9,091 bases of DNA from Acidothermales bacterium (GCA_017354575.1 JAFMQP010000132.1:1-9091), one strand, 5' to 3'. Numbered from the stretch's first letter, positions 1 through 6,488 are shown. Program-made: numbers and translations. Notes: generated by a model not told the origin, from the letters alone.

Positions 1-1
1 C

Positions 2-1450
2 GTCGTCGCCGCGCTCACCGAGGTGTTCGAGCAGTTCGACGTCGACGCGCAGGTCACCGGGTTCACCCGCGGCCCGACGGTCACCCGTTACGAGGTCGAG
101 CTCGGCCCCGCGGTCAAGGTGGAACGGGTCACCGCGCTGTCGCGCAACATCTCGCTCGCGGTGAAGAGCGCCGAGGTGCGGATCCTGTCGCCGATCCCCG
201 GCAAGTCGGCGATGGGCATCGAGATCCCGAACGCCGACAAGGAGAACGTCAGCCTCGGCGACGTGCTCCGTTCGCAGGCGGCGACGTCCGACCACCACCC
301 GCTGCTCGTCGGCCTCGGCAAGGACGTCGAGGGCGGCTACGTGGTCGCGAACCTGGCGAAGATGCCGCACGTGCTGATCGCCGGCGCCACCGGGTCCGGC
401 AAGTCGAGCTGCATCAACGCGCTCATCACGTCGCTGCTCATGCGGGCGACGCCGGACGAGGTGCGGATGGTGCTCATCGACCCGAAGCGGGTGGAGCTCA
501 CGCACTACGGCGGCGTGCCGCACCTGATCACGCCGATCATCACGCACCCGAAGAAGGCCGCCGAGGCGCTGCAGTGGGTCGTCAAGGAGATGGACCTGCG
601 CTACGACGACCTCGCGTCCAGCGGGTTCCGGCACATCGACGACTACAACAAGGCGATCAGGGCCGGGAAGCTCCAGCCCGAGCCCGGCAGCGAGAAGCAG
701 TACAAGCCGTACCCGTACCTCGCCGTGGTGGTCGACGAGCTCGCCGACCTGATGATGGTCGCCCCGCGCGACGTCGAGGACGCGATCGTCCGCATCACCC
801 AGCTCGCCCGCGCGGCGGGCATCCACCTGGTGCTCGCCACCCAGCGGCCGAGCGTCGACGTCGTCACCGGGCTGATCAAGGCGAACGTGCCGTCGCGGCT
901 GGGCTTCGCGACCTCGTCGCTCGCGGACAGCCGGGTCGTGCTCGACCAGCCGGGCGCGGAGAAGCTGATCGGCCAGGGCGACGGCCTGTTCCTGCCGATG
1001 GGCGCGAACAAGCCGATGCGCATCCAGGGCGCCTGGGTGCCCGAGTCGGAGATCCGCGCCGTCGTCGGGCACGCCAAGCAGCAGGCCGACCCGACCTACC
1101 GCGACGACGTCACCGCCGTCCAGACCAGGAAGAAGGACCTGGACGACGAGATCGGCGACGACCTCGACCTGGTCTGCCAGGCCGCCGAGCTGATCATCTC
1201 GACCCAGTTCGGCTCGACGTCGATGCTGCAGCGCAAGCTGCGGGTCGGGTTCGCGAAGGCCGGCCGGCTGATGGACATCCTGGAAAGCCGCGGCGTCGTC
1301 GGGCCCAGCGAGGGCTCGAAGGCCCGCGACGTGCTGATCAAGCCGGACGACGTCGCCGCCGCGCTCGCCGCCCTCCGCGGCGAGGACCCTCCCGCGGTGG
1401 AGGAGCCGCCGTCCGACGAGGCGGACGACGCCCCCGACGAGGACGCCTGA
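2..1450 (+). CDS. ftsK: FtsK/SpoIIIE DNA translocase, C-terminal part (5' end outside window)
   Basis: This is the C-terminal 482 residues of an FtsK/SpoIIIE-type ATPase; the frame is open to the left edge, so the start and the membrane domain are not visible. FtsK pumps chromosomal DNA through the closing septum and activates XerCD/dif recombination. Visible in order: the end of the alpha domain (residues 1-90; GPTVTRYEVELGPAVKV is typical), the RecA-like motor with Walker A GATGSGKSS (nt 383-409) and Walker B VVVDE (nt 725-739), the conserved LATQRPSVDVVTGLIKANVP (nt 833-892), then a winged-helix gamma domain (about nt 1160-1345, QFGSTSMLQRKLRVGFAKAG) that reads orienting sequences in known homologues. 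The last 25 residues are an acidic tail. The GTG at 23 is only an internal codon. The gene converges on the next one with 15 bp between stop codons. The family call is secure; all key ATPase motifs are intact. Confidence 0.97.
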   Translation, partial: VVAALTEVFEQFDVDAQVTGFTRGPTVTRYEVELGPAVKVERVTALSRNISLAVKSAEVRILSPIPGKSAMGIEIPNADKENVSLGDVLRSQAATSDHHPLLVGLGKDVEGGYVVANLAKMPHVLIAGATGSGKSSCINALITSLLMRATPDEVRMVLIDPKRVELTHYGGVPHLITPIITHPKKAAEALQWVVKEMDLRYDDLASSGFRHIDDYNKAIRAGKLQPEPGSEKQYKPYPYLAVVVDELADLMMVAPRDVEDAIVRITQLARAAGIHLVLATQRPSVDVVTGLIKANVPSRLGFATSSLADSRVVLDQPGAEKLIGQGDGLFLPMGANKPMRIQGAWVPESEIRAVVGHAKQQADPTYRDDVTAVQTRKKDLDDEIGDDLDLVCQAAELIISTQFGSTSMLQRKLRVGFAKAGRLMDILESRGVVGPSEGSKARDVLIKPDDVAAALAALRGEDPPAVEEPPSDEADDAPDEDA

Positions 1451-1465
1451 CACCCCGCGCGGTCG

Positions 1466-2179
1466 TCACGCGGCGGCGAGCACGTCGAGCAGCGTGAGGG
1501 CGGCGGGCAGCGTGGCCGGCAGCCGCAGTGGCCGCACGCTCACGTCGGTCTCGGTGGCGAGGCGCAGGGTGCGGGGCAGGTCCGCCGGCAGCACCGACAC
1601 CCGGTGGATGGTCAGGACGGCGACGGCGGCGGGGCCGAGGTCCGCCACCGTCTCGCCGGCGGAGAACGCGGTGGTGAGGACCCGGGCGAGCGAGAGGCGT
1701 CTGGCGACCCCGTCCCAGCCCGACGGCACCTCGTCGACGCGGACGCCGACGAGGCCGTACCTGTCGTTCGGGTCGGTGCCGGCTGCCGCGGCCTCGGCGT
1801 ACACCTCGCCGAGGCGGGTCCTGAGGTAGTCGGGACGCGCCAGGCCGGACAGGGGTTCGACACTCTCCGTGTACTCCCCGGCGGTCGATCCTGACCGAGC
1901 GTACGACTCCGCGAATCGGCGTACGACCACCGCGGGCGGGATCCGGCCCAGTACCGAGAACAACGACCAGACGTCGTCGAACGCCTCGGGGAGTCCCACG
2001 CCCGCCTCTTCGCGGGCGGCACCGAGCCGGGCGAAGGGCTCGGCCAGGGGGCCGCCCGCGACCACCGCGTCGACGACGGCCTCCACCGGCGGCGCCCACC
2101 AGTCGCCGGGTACCCGCCAGCCGCGCAACCGTGAGGCGCGCTGCCAGAGCCACCGGAGCCGATCTTTATCGGCGGGCAT
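1466..2179 (-). CDS. Degenerate GGDEF-like domain protein
   Basis: A 237-residue predicted soluble protein with no signal peptide or membrane segment. Residues 107-127 (VEPLSGLARPDYLRTRLGEVY) match the opening of a GGDEF domain (DPLTGLxNRxYLxxRL). About 50 residues later, GETVADLGPAAVAVLT occupies the place of the usual G-E-x-x-A-R-x-GGDEF-x-x-L strand-turn-strand. The signature turn reads GPAAV and the preceding Arg is Asp, so cyclic-di-GMP synthesis is not expected; a structural or regulatory role is an inference. The first 100 residues are an uncharacterised helical region rich in Trp and Arg. I chose the ATG at 2179 because the protein becomes compact from there. A GTG at 2263 in the same frame has a better Shine-Dalgarno-like stretch (GGGGGAAG, 7 nt upstream) and would add 28 Arg-rich residues. 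It is transcribed toward ftsK. That it is a gene is fairly sure; its start and function are not. Confidence 0.8.
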   Translation of the reverse strand: MPADKDRLRWLWQRASRLRGWRVPGDWWAPPVEAVVDAVVAGGPLAEPFARLGAAREEAGVGLPEAFDDVWSLFSVLGRIPPAVVVRRFAESYARSGSTAGEYTESVEPLSGLARPDYLRTRLGEVYAEAAAAGTDPNDRYGLVGVRVDEVPSGWDGVARRLSLARVLTTAFSAGETVADLGPAAVAVLTIHRVSVLPADLPRTLRLATETDVSVRPLRLPATLPAALTLLDVLAAA

Positions 2180-2301
2180 GTCGGGTTTGCCGGGCGGGAA
2201 CGGGCGCGCGAGGCCGCGACGCCGCCCCCGTTGGGACGTCGCAACCGCGCAGCGCCTGTCCACCTGCCCGCTTCCCCCAGGCTCCCGTGCCCGGTCGGAG
2301 A

Positions 2302-2331
2302 CCTGAGCCCTGCCCCTCAGCCGGGCTCAGG
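2302..2331. repeat. 9-bp perfect inverted repeat
   Basis: CCTGAGCCC at 2302-2310 pairs perfectly with GGGCTCAGG at 2323-2331 around a 12-nt loop. It lies 39 bp outside the alternative GTG start (2263) of the minus-strand gene. It could be a hairpin in that gene's 5' leader or a protein-binding site. No T-run follows on either strand. In DNA this GC-rich a short stem can arise by chance. Confidence 0.45.
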
Positions 2332-2440
2332 CGCGTCAGCCCCGGTTGACGCCCGCCGGGTGTCCGCCCCATCGGAGAACACGGCGGCTCCGACTCGACC
2401 GGCCCCCGCCGGCCGACACGAACGACCTCGGCGGGGCCGG

Positions 2441-2480
2441 AGCCGTTGCGTTGTCGATGAGACGGCGCAACGCCACGGCT
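2441..2480. repeat. Imperfect 13-bp inverted repeat upstream of the sigma-factor promoter
   Basis: AGCCGTTGCGTTG at 2441-2453 and CAACGCCACGGCT at 2468-2480 are reverse complements at 12 of 13 positions, separated by 14 nt. The right arm ends 14 bp before the GAAAC -35-like element at 2495. That position suits an activator or repressor site, though a chance palindrome is possible. Confidence 0.45.
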
Positions 2481-2494
2481 ATGACGCGGCTGCC

Positions 2495-2519
2495 GAAACT
2501 TTTTCGTGACCGGTATGTT
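2495..2519 (+). promoter_or_regulatory. Putative ECF-type promoter of the sigma factor gene
   Basis: GAAACTTTTT at 2495-2504 resembles the AAC-containing -35 element recognised by ECF sigma factors and is followed by the T-run common in such promoters. A -10-like TATGTT lies at 2514-2519, giving GAAAC-N16-TGTT. Both stand out as AT-rich islands. Transcription would begin around 2525-2527, only a few nt before the ATG at 2529, and no Shine-Dalgarno lies between. This fits a leaderless, possibly self-activated transcript, which is an inference. Confidence 0.55.
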
Positions 2520-2528
2520 TGCCTCCCG

Positions 2529-3965
2529 ATGGGCAGTGAAGCGATCGGCCGGGGGTCTCGCTCGGCCGCACGACACGCGCGCCGAGAGGAGGCGCAGGCG
2601 GCTGTGGAGACGGCGGACGCGCCCAGCGATGCTGCCCTCTTGGACGCCGTGCGCGACGGCGACGCGAACGCGTTCGACGCCGTCTACCGGCGGCACGTCG
2701 ACGCCGCGCGCCGGCTGGCGCGGATCCTGGCACGCGACCACGCCGAGGCCGACGACCTCGTCGCCGAGGCGTTCGCGCGGCTGCTCGGCACGCTGAAGTC
2801 GGGCGGTGGGCCGGAGTCCGCCGTCCGCGCGTACGTGCTGACGACGATCCGTCGCGTGCACATCGACCGCGGCCGGTCCGGCAGCAGGGTCGAGCCGGTC
2901 GAGGACGTCGCCGACTACGAACGTCCGGAGACGCCCGACGACCCCGCGCTCGCGAAGCTCGACCAGACGTACGCCGCCCGCGCGTTCGCCGGGCTGCCCG
3001 AGCGCTGGCAGGCGGTGCTCTGGCACACCGAGGTCGAGGGCGAGTCCGCGGCACAGGTCGCGCCGCTGCTCGGTCTCAACCCGAACGCCGTCTCGGCCAT
3101 CGCGTACCGCGCCAGGGAGCGGCTGCGGCAGCTCTACCTGCAGCAGCACCTCGCCGCGGCCGAGGCGAAGGAGTGCCGCTGGGTCACCGAACGGCTCGGC
3201 GCGTACGTCAGGGACAAGCTCGCCGCCCGCGAGAGCGGCCGGGTGCAACAGCACCTGGACGACTGCGACAGGTGCCGGGTCGTCTACCTCGACCTCGTCG
3301 AGGTGAACGCCGGCTTCCGCTCGGTGCTCGCGCCGATCGTGCTGGGCGCGGCGGCGGCGCCGTACCTCGCCGGCGCGTCGGGGACGCTGCTGGGCTTCAT
3401 CCCCGCCGTGGCCGGCTGGGCGCGGCGGTCGGTACGCAACCCCGCGGCTTCCGCGGTGGCGGCGGTCGCCCTGGTCGCGCTGCTCGGCGTCGGGGCGTGG
3501 GCCGCGGTGAGCAACAGCCACATCCTCAGCCAGGAGCCGTCCCGCCACGGCGGCAACTCCGGTGGGCCCACCGGCGGGCCCGCGTCCGGGAGCGCCAGCA
3601 GCCAGCCGACGTCGGCGTCGTCGGCACCGACGCAGCCGCCCTCCACGAAGCCGCCCGCCACGCACTCGACGAAGCCCGCGGCACAGACCTCGCTACCGTC
3701 GACGAGCACGCAGCCGACCTCGAGGCCGAGCCCGACGGCCTCGCGACAGCCGCCGCAGCCGACGCACTCGCAGCAGCCGCAGTCACACAGCCACAAGCCG
3801 CCGCCGCATACGCAGCAGCCGCCGAGCCACACGCAGAAGCCGCAGCCGACGCACTCGAGCCCGCCGTCCACGAGCAACCCGACGCCGACCGCGAGCAGCT
3901 CGCCGACGCGGAAGCCGACCTGCGTGCGCGTCCTGGTGCTGGGTCTCTGCGTCGGGGGCGGCTGA
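2529..3965 (+). CDS. ECF RNA polymerase sigma factor fused to zinc anti-sigma-like domain, membrane segment and P/S/T/H-rich tail
   Basis: A 478-residue fusion. Residues 35-115 are sigma region 2 (DANAFDAVYRRHVDAARRLA, then HAEADDLVAEAFARL). Residues 148-205 are region 4 (FAGLPERWQAVLWHTEVEG followed by an HTH ending in AIAYRARERLRQLYL). Residues 212-262 look like a zinc-binding anti-sigma domain (zf-HC2 type), with C216 and an HxxxCxxC motif (H242, C246, C249). Residues 267-297 are moderately hydrophobic and 305-327 form a clear membrane helix. The tail from about 340 to 464 is low-complexity Pro/Ser/Thr/Gln/His, ending in a hydrophobic stretch with two Cys (C465, C474). In known fused ECF groups the attached domain controls the sigma part in cis; the signal sensed here is unknown. 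If only one helix spans the membrane, the tail is outside the cell. I chose ATG 2529 because sigma homology begins soon after it and it sits just downstream of a promoter-like element; ATG 2481 would lie upstream of that element. Confidence 0.9.
   Translation: MGSEAIGRGSRSAARHARREEAQAAVETADAPSDAALLDAVRDGDANAFDAVYRRHVDAARRLARILARDHAEADDLVAEAFARLLGTLKSGGGPESAVRAYVLTTIRRVHIDRGRSGSRVEPVEDVADYERPETPDDPALAKLDQTYAARAFAGLPERWQAVLWHTEVEGESAAQVAPLLGLNPNAVSAIAYRARERLRQLYLQQHLAAAEAKECRWVTERLGAYVRDKLAARESGRVQQHLDDCDRCRVVYLDLVEVNAGFRSVLAPIVLGAAAAPYLAGASGTLLGFIPAVAGWARRSVRNPAASAVAAVALVALLGVGAWAAVSNSHILSQEPSRHGGNSGGPTGGPASGSASSQPTSASSAPTQPPSTKPPATHSTKPAAQTSLPSTSTQPTSRPSPTASRQPPQPTHSQQPQSHSHKPPPHTQQPPSHTQKPQPTHSSPPSTSNPTPTASSSPTRKPTCVRVLVLGLCVGGG
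3549..3920 (+). repeat. Low-complexity coding repeat (Pro/Ser/Thr/Gln/His tail)
   Basis: This stretch encodes residues 341-464 of the sigma-factor fusion. It consists of irregular short repeats in DNA (variants of cagccg and acgcagccgcc) and in protein (QPTHSQQPQ, HKPPPHTQQPP, SHTQKPQPTHSS). No Asp or Glu occurs in it. Six His fall within residues 413-442. The composition resembles flexible wall-spanning linkers of actinobacterial surface proteins. Repeats of this kind readily change length between strains. Confidence 0.75.
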
Positions 3966-3974
3966 CGCCTCACG

Positions 3975-3980
3975 TAGTCT
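3975..3980 (+). promoter_or_regulatory. Putative -10 element for leaderless rimO
   Basis: TAGTCT fits the actinobacterial TANNNT -10 consensus. It ends 7 nt before the GTG start at 3987, so transcription would begin at or beside the start codon. No Shine-Dalgarno precedes that GTG. I see no good -35 hexamer, which is common for such promoters. The gene may also be read through from the sigma factor gene, which ends 21 bp upstream of the GTG. Confidence 0.45.
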
Positions 3981-3986
3981 CGGGCT

Positions 3987-5396
3987 GTGCCTTCCCGTCG
4001 TGTCGCCCTGATCACCCTCGGCTGCGCGCGCAACGAGGTGGACTCCGAGGAGCTCGCCGCGCGCCTCGAGGGCGGCGGCTGGTCCGTCGTAGACGACGCC
4101 GCCGAGGCCGACGCGGTGCTCGTCAACACCTGCGGCTTCGTCGAGACGGCCAAGCAGGAGTCGGTCGACACGCTGCTCGACGCCGCGGACGACGGGCCCG
4201 CCGTGGTCGCCGTCGGCTGCCTCGCCGAGCGGTACGGCAGGGATCTGGCCGAGGCGATGCCGGAGGCGGCCGTCCTCGGCTTCGACCACTACCCGGACAT
4301 CGCCGCACGGCTCGACGACGTCGTCGCGGGGCGCCCGCCCGCGCCGCACGTGCCGCGGGACCGCCGCACGCTGCTCCCGATCACACCGGTCGACCGGCAG
4401 GGCACGGCCGCCGTCGTGCCCGGTCACCGTGCCACGGACGTGGGCCTGCCGGGCCGGCTCGGCGGTCCGCGCGCGCTGCGCCGCAGGCTGGGCGGTGGGC
4501 CGGTCGCGCCGCTCAAGATCGCGTCCGGGTGCGACCGCAGATGCGCGTTCTGCGCGATCCCGAGCTTCCGCGGCGCGTTCGTGTCCCGTCCGCCGGCGGA
4601 GGTCGTGGACGAGGCGGGCTGGCTCGCCGGGCACGGCGCCCGCGAGCTCGTCCTCGTCAGCGAGAACTCCACGTCGTACGGCAAGGACCTCGGTGACGTC
4701 CGGCTGCTCGAGGGCCTGCTGACCGACCTCACCCGGGTCGACGGCGTCGTCCGGGTCCGGGTCAGCTACCTGCAGCCGGCCGAGATGCGCCCTTCGCTCG
4801 TCGACGTGATGACGTCGACGGACGGGTTGGCGCCGTACTTCGACCTGTCCTTCCAGCACGCGAGCGGCCCGCTGCTGCGGCGGATGCGGCGGTTCGGCGA
4901 CGGTGACGCGTTCCTCGGCCTGCTCGGGAGGATCAGGGCGGGTGCACCGCAGGCGGGGGCCAGGACCAACGTGATCGTCGGTTTCCCCGGCGAGAGGGAG
5001 CGCGACGTCGAGCTGCTCGAGCAGTTCCTGACCGCCGCGCGGCTGGACGCGATCGGCGTGTTCGGGTACTCCGACGAGGACGGCACCGAGGCCGCGGGCT
5101 ACGACGCGAAGGTGCCGGAGGAGCTCGTCGCCGAGCGGGTGGAGCGGATCGCCTCGCTCGTCGAGGAGCTCGTCGCGCAGCGTGCCGAGGAACGGGTCGG
5201 CGACAGCGTCGACGTGCTGGTCGAGTCGGTCGACGGCGACGAGGCGGAGGGTTGCGCCGCGCACCAGGGGCCGGACACCGACGGGACCACCACGGTCCGG
5301 CTGGGCGAGCGGCCCGTCGCGGTCGGTGACCTGGTGCGCGCACGGGTGGCCGGCAGCTCCGGCGTTGACCTGGTCGCCGAAGCCGAGAGACGGTAG
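3987..5396 (+). CDS. rimO: Ribosomal protein S12 methylthiotransferase RimO
   Basis: RimO is a radical-SAM enzyme that adds a methylthio group to the beta-carbon of a conserved Asp of ribosomal protein S12. The 469-residue protein has the N-terminal UPF0004 domain with cluster cysteines C13 (LGCARNEVDSE), C49 (NTCGF) and C78 (GCLAERY). The radical-SAM motif CxxxCxxC is at C182, C186, C189 (ASGCDRRCAFCAIPSFRG), and a C-terminal TRAM domain spans about 400-465. LGCARNEVDSE and AIPSFRG favour RimO over the tRNA-modifying MiaB. A proline- and arginine-rich insertion at about 115-172 separates the first two domains; as I recall, actinobacterial RimO proteins carry similar ones. The GTG start places the family's N-terminal RRVALITLGC directly after the initiator. 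The stop lies 4 bp before pgsA, so the two are probably cotranscribed. Confidence 0.95.
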   Translation: MPSRRVALITLGCARNEVDSEELAARLEGGGWSVVDDAAEADAVLVNTCGFVETAKQESVDTLLDAADDGPAVVAVGCLAERYGRDLAEAMPEAAVLGFDHYPDIAARLDDVVAGRPPAPHVPRDRRTLLPITPVDRQGTAAVVPGHRATDVGLPGRLGGPRALRRRLGGGPVAPLKIASGCDRRCAFCAIPSFRGAFVSRPPAEVVDEAGWLAGHGARELVLVSENSTSYGKDLGDVRLLEGLLTDLTRVDGVVRVRVSYLQPAEMRPSLVDVMTSTDGLAPYFDLSFQHASGPLLRRMRRFGDGDAFLGLLGRIRAGAPQAGARTNVIVGFPGERERDVELLEQFLTAARLDAIGVFGYSDEDGTEAAGYDAKVPEELVAERVERIASLVEELVAQRAEERVGDSVDVLVESVDGDEAEGCAAHQGPDTDGTTTVRLGERPVAVGDLVRARVAGSSGVDLVAEAERR

Positions 5397-5400
5397 ACGG

Positions 5401-6000
5401 ATGCATCCCGCGGGCGCCGACTCGGTCGGTAATGCACCGAAGCCGGTGGCACCGGTGCGCACCGTGCCGGTCGTCAACGCGGCGAACGGCGTCACGCTGC
5501 TGCGCATCCTGCTGGTGCCGGTGTTCGGGTGGATGCTGTTGCAGCCCGGGTTCGGCTGGCGCTTCGGCGCGCTCGCCGTGTTCCTGTTCGCCTCGCTGAC
5601 CGACCACGTGGACGGCGAGCTGGCGCGGCGCCGCGACCTGATCACCGACCTCGGCAAGATCGCCGACCCGATCGCCGACAAGGCGCTGATGGGGATGGCC
5701 CTGGTCGGGTTGTCGATCGTCGGCGAGCTGTGGTGGTGGGTGACCGCGCTCATCCTCGTCCGCGAGATCGGCGTCACGCTGCTGCGGTTCTGGGTGATCA
5801 GGCGCGGTGTGATCGCCGCGAGCAAGGGCGGCAAGATCAAGACGGTGCTGCAGATCGCCGCGATCGCACTGTTCATCCTGCCGCTGGGCTGGACCGCGCT
5901 GTTCGTGGGCCGGGACGTCGTGATGGCCGCCGCTGTGCTGGTCACCGTCGGCACCGGCATCGACTACCTCGTGCGCGCCCTCCGGATGCGCCGGGCGTGA
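5401..6000 (+). CDS. pgsA: CDP-diacylglycerol–glycerol-3-phosphate 3-phosphatidyltransferase
   Basis: A 199-residue membrane enzyme of the CDP-alcohol phosphatidyltransferase family. It makes phosphatidylglycerol phosphate from CDP-diacylglycerol and glycerol 3-phosphate, the committed step to phosphatidylglycerol and cardiolipin. The full motif DxxDGxxAR(x8)GxxxDxxxD is present: D68, D71, G72, A75, R76, G85, D89, D93. Several hydrophobic segments fit membrane helices (about 32-48, 53-66, 96-125, 143-162, 170-188). The roughly 25 residues before the first helix are a Pro/Ala-rich cytosolic extension. ATG 5401 follows the rimO stop by 4 bp, with a modest GAGAGA 10 nt upstream. Related enzymes make phosphatidylinositol phosphate or cardiolipin. 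The rimO–pgsA–cinA order and the TDHVDGELARRRDLITDLGK form favour PgsA, but the alcohol substrate is inferred. Confidence 0.92.
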   Translation: MHPAGADSVGNAPKPVAPVRTVPVVNAANGVTLLRILLVPVFGWMLLQPGFGWRFGALAVFLFASLTDHVDGELARRRDLITDLGKIADPIADKALMGMALVGLSIVGELWWWVTALILVREIGVTLLRFWVIRRGVIAASKGGKIKTVLQIAAIALFILPLGWTALFVGRDVVMAAAVLVTVGTGIDYLVRALRMRRA

Positions 6001-6488
6001 CCCTGCCGCAGCACGACCTCGCCGCGCGCGTACTCACCGCCCTCGAGGCCAGAGGCGAGACGCTGGCGGTCGCCGAGTCGCTCACCGGCGGGCTGCTCGG
6101 CGCGACGATCACGTCCGTACCCGGGGCGTCCAGCGTGTTCCGCGGCGGCGTGATCGCGTACGCGACCGACGTCAAGGCGTCGCTGCTCGGCGTCGACCCC
6201 GACCTGCTCGCGCGGGAGGGCGCCGTGCATCCGGAGGTCGCGCGCCAGCTCGCCGCAGGCGTACGCGCGCGGCTGTCCGCCACGTACGGGCTCGGGCTCA
6301 CCGGCGTCGCGGGCCCGGACCCGCAGGACGGCAGGCCGCCGGGCACGCTGTACGTCGGCGTCGCCGGTCCGGACGGGGCCGAGGCGGTCGCGCCGCGGGT
6401 CGGCGGCGGGGACCGCCCCTCGATCCGCAGCGAGGCCGTGGCCGCGGCGCTCGACCTGCTGGCGACGCGGCTGGGCGCATTCCGCTGA
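5997..6488 (+). CDS. pncC: Nicotinamide-nucleotide amidohydrolase, CinA C-terminal family (PncC)
   Basis: A 163-residue single-domain protein corresponding to the C-terminal half of CinA. PncC deamidates nicotinamide mononucleotide to nicotinate mononucleotide in pyridine nucleotide recycling. The family signatures are present: LAVAESLTGGLLGATITSVPG (about residues 23-43), FRGGVIAYATDVKASLLGV and GLTGVAGPDPQDGRPPGT. S28, K60 and T102 sit in conserved positions expected to form the active site. The N-terminal MoaB-like half of full-length CinA is absent, as in many actinomycetes, so any competence role implied by the name cinA need not apply. The GTG start overlaps the pgsA stop (GTGA, 4 bp), indicating translational coupling. 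A CinA-family name is equally acceptable. Confidence 0.93.
   Translation: MTLPQHDLAARVLTALEARGETLAVAESLTGGLLGATITSVPGASSVFRGGVIAYATDVKASLLGVDPDLLAREGAVHPEVARQLAAGVRARLSATYGLGLTGVAGPDPQDGRPPGTLYVGVAGPDGAEAVAPRVGGGDRPSIRSEAVAAALDLLATRLGAFR

Larger units (their letters stand above)
2180..2528. other. Divergent intergenic region
   Basis: About 350 bp separate the minus-strand GGDEF-like gene from the plus-strand sigma factor gene. The region holds a 9-bp inverted repeat at 2302-2331, an imperfect 13-bp inverted repeat at 2441-2480 and a probable ECF-type promoter at 2495-2519. I see no convincing sigma-70-type promoter for the minus-strand gene. An open frame continues upstream of the sigma gene to 2346, but it has no ribosome binding site and runs across the promoter-like element, so I treat the stretch as non-coding. 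Confidence 0.6.

Noticed and set aside
1455..1473. CCGCG...CGCGG hairpin between ftsK and the GGDEF-like gene as a terminator
   Set aside because: The stem has only 5 bp with a 9-nt loop, runs into coding sequence, and has no T-run. It is expected by chance at this GC content.
2346..2374. TTGACG at 2346 as a housekeeping -35 element
   Set aside because: No TANNNT -10 element lies 16-19 nt downstream.
2346..2528. Upstream extension of the sigma factor frame to 2346
   Set aside because: It lacks a ribosome binding site, would read across the palindrome and promoter-like element, and encodes Pro/Arg-rich sequence unlike ECF N-termini.
2166..3665. Long open frame on the minus strand (499 codons) over the sigma factor gene
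   Set aside because: It is the Arg/Gly-rich antisense shadow of a clear gene. High GC removes stop codons, and the translation shows no recognisable domain.
3590..3930. CRISPR or tandem satellite array in the repetitive stretch
   Set aside because: The repeats are short, irregular and in frame within the sigma-factor fusion, with no direct repeats separated by unique spacers.
3783..5960. Very long open frame on the minus strand (725 codons) opposite rimO and pgsA
   Set aside because: Both genes on the plus strand carry full family motifs. The antisense translation is Arg/Pro-rich low complexity, as expected of a shadow in GC-rich DNA.
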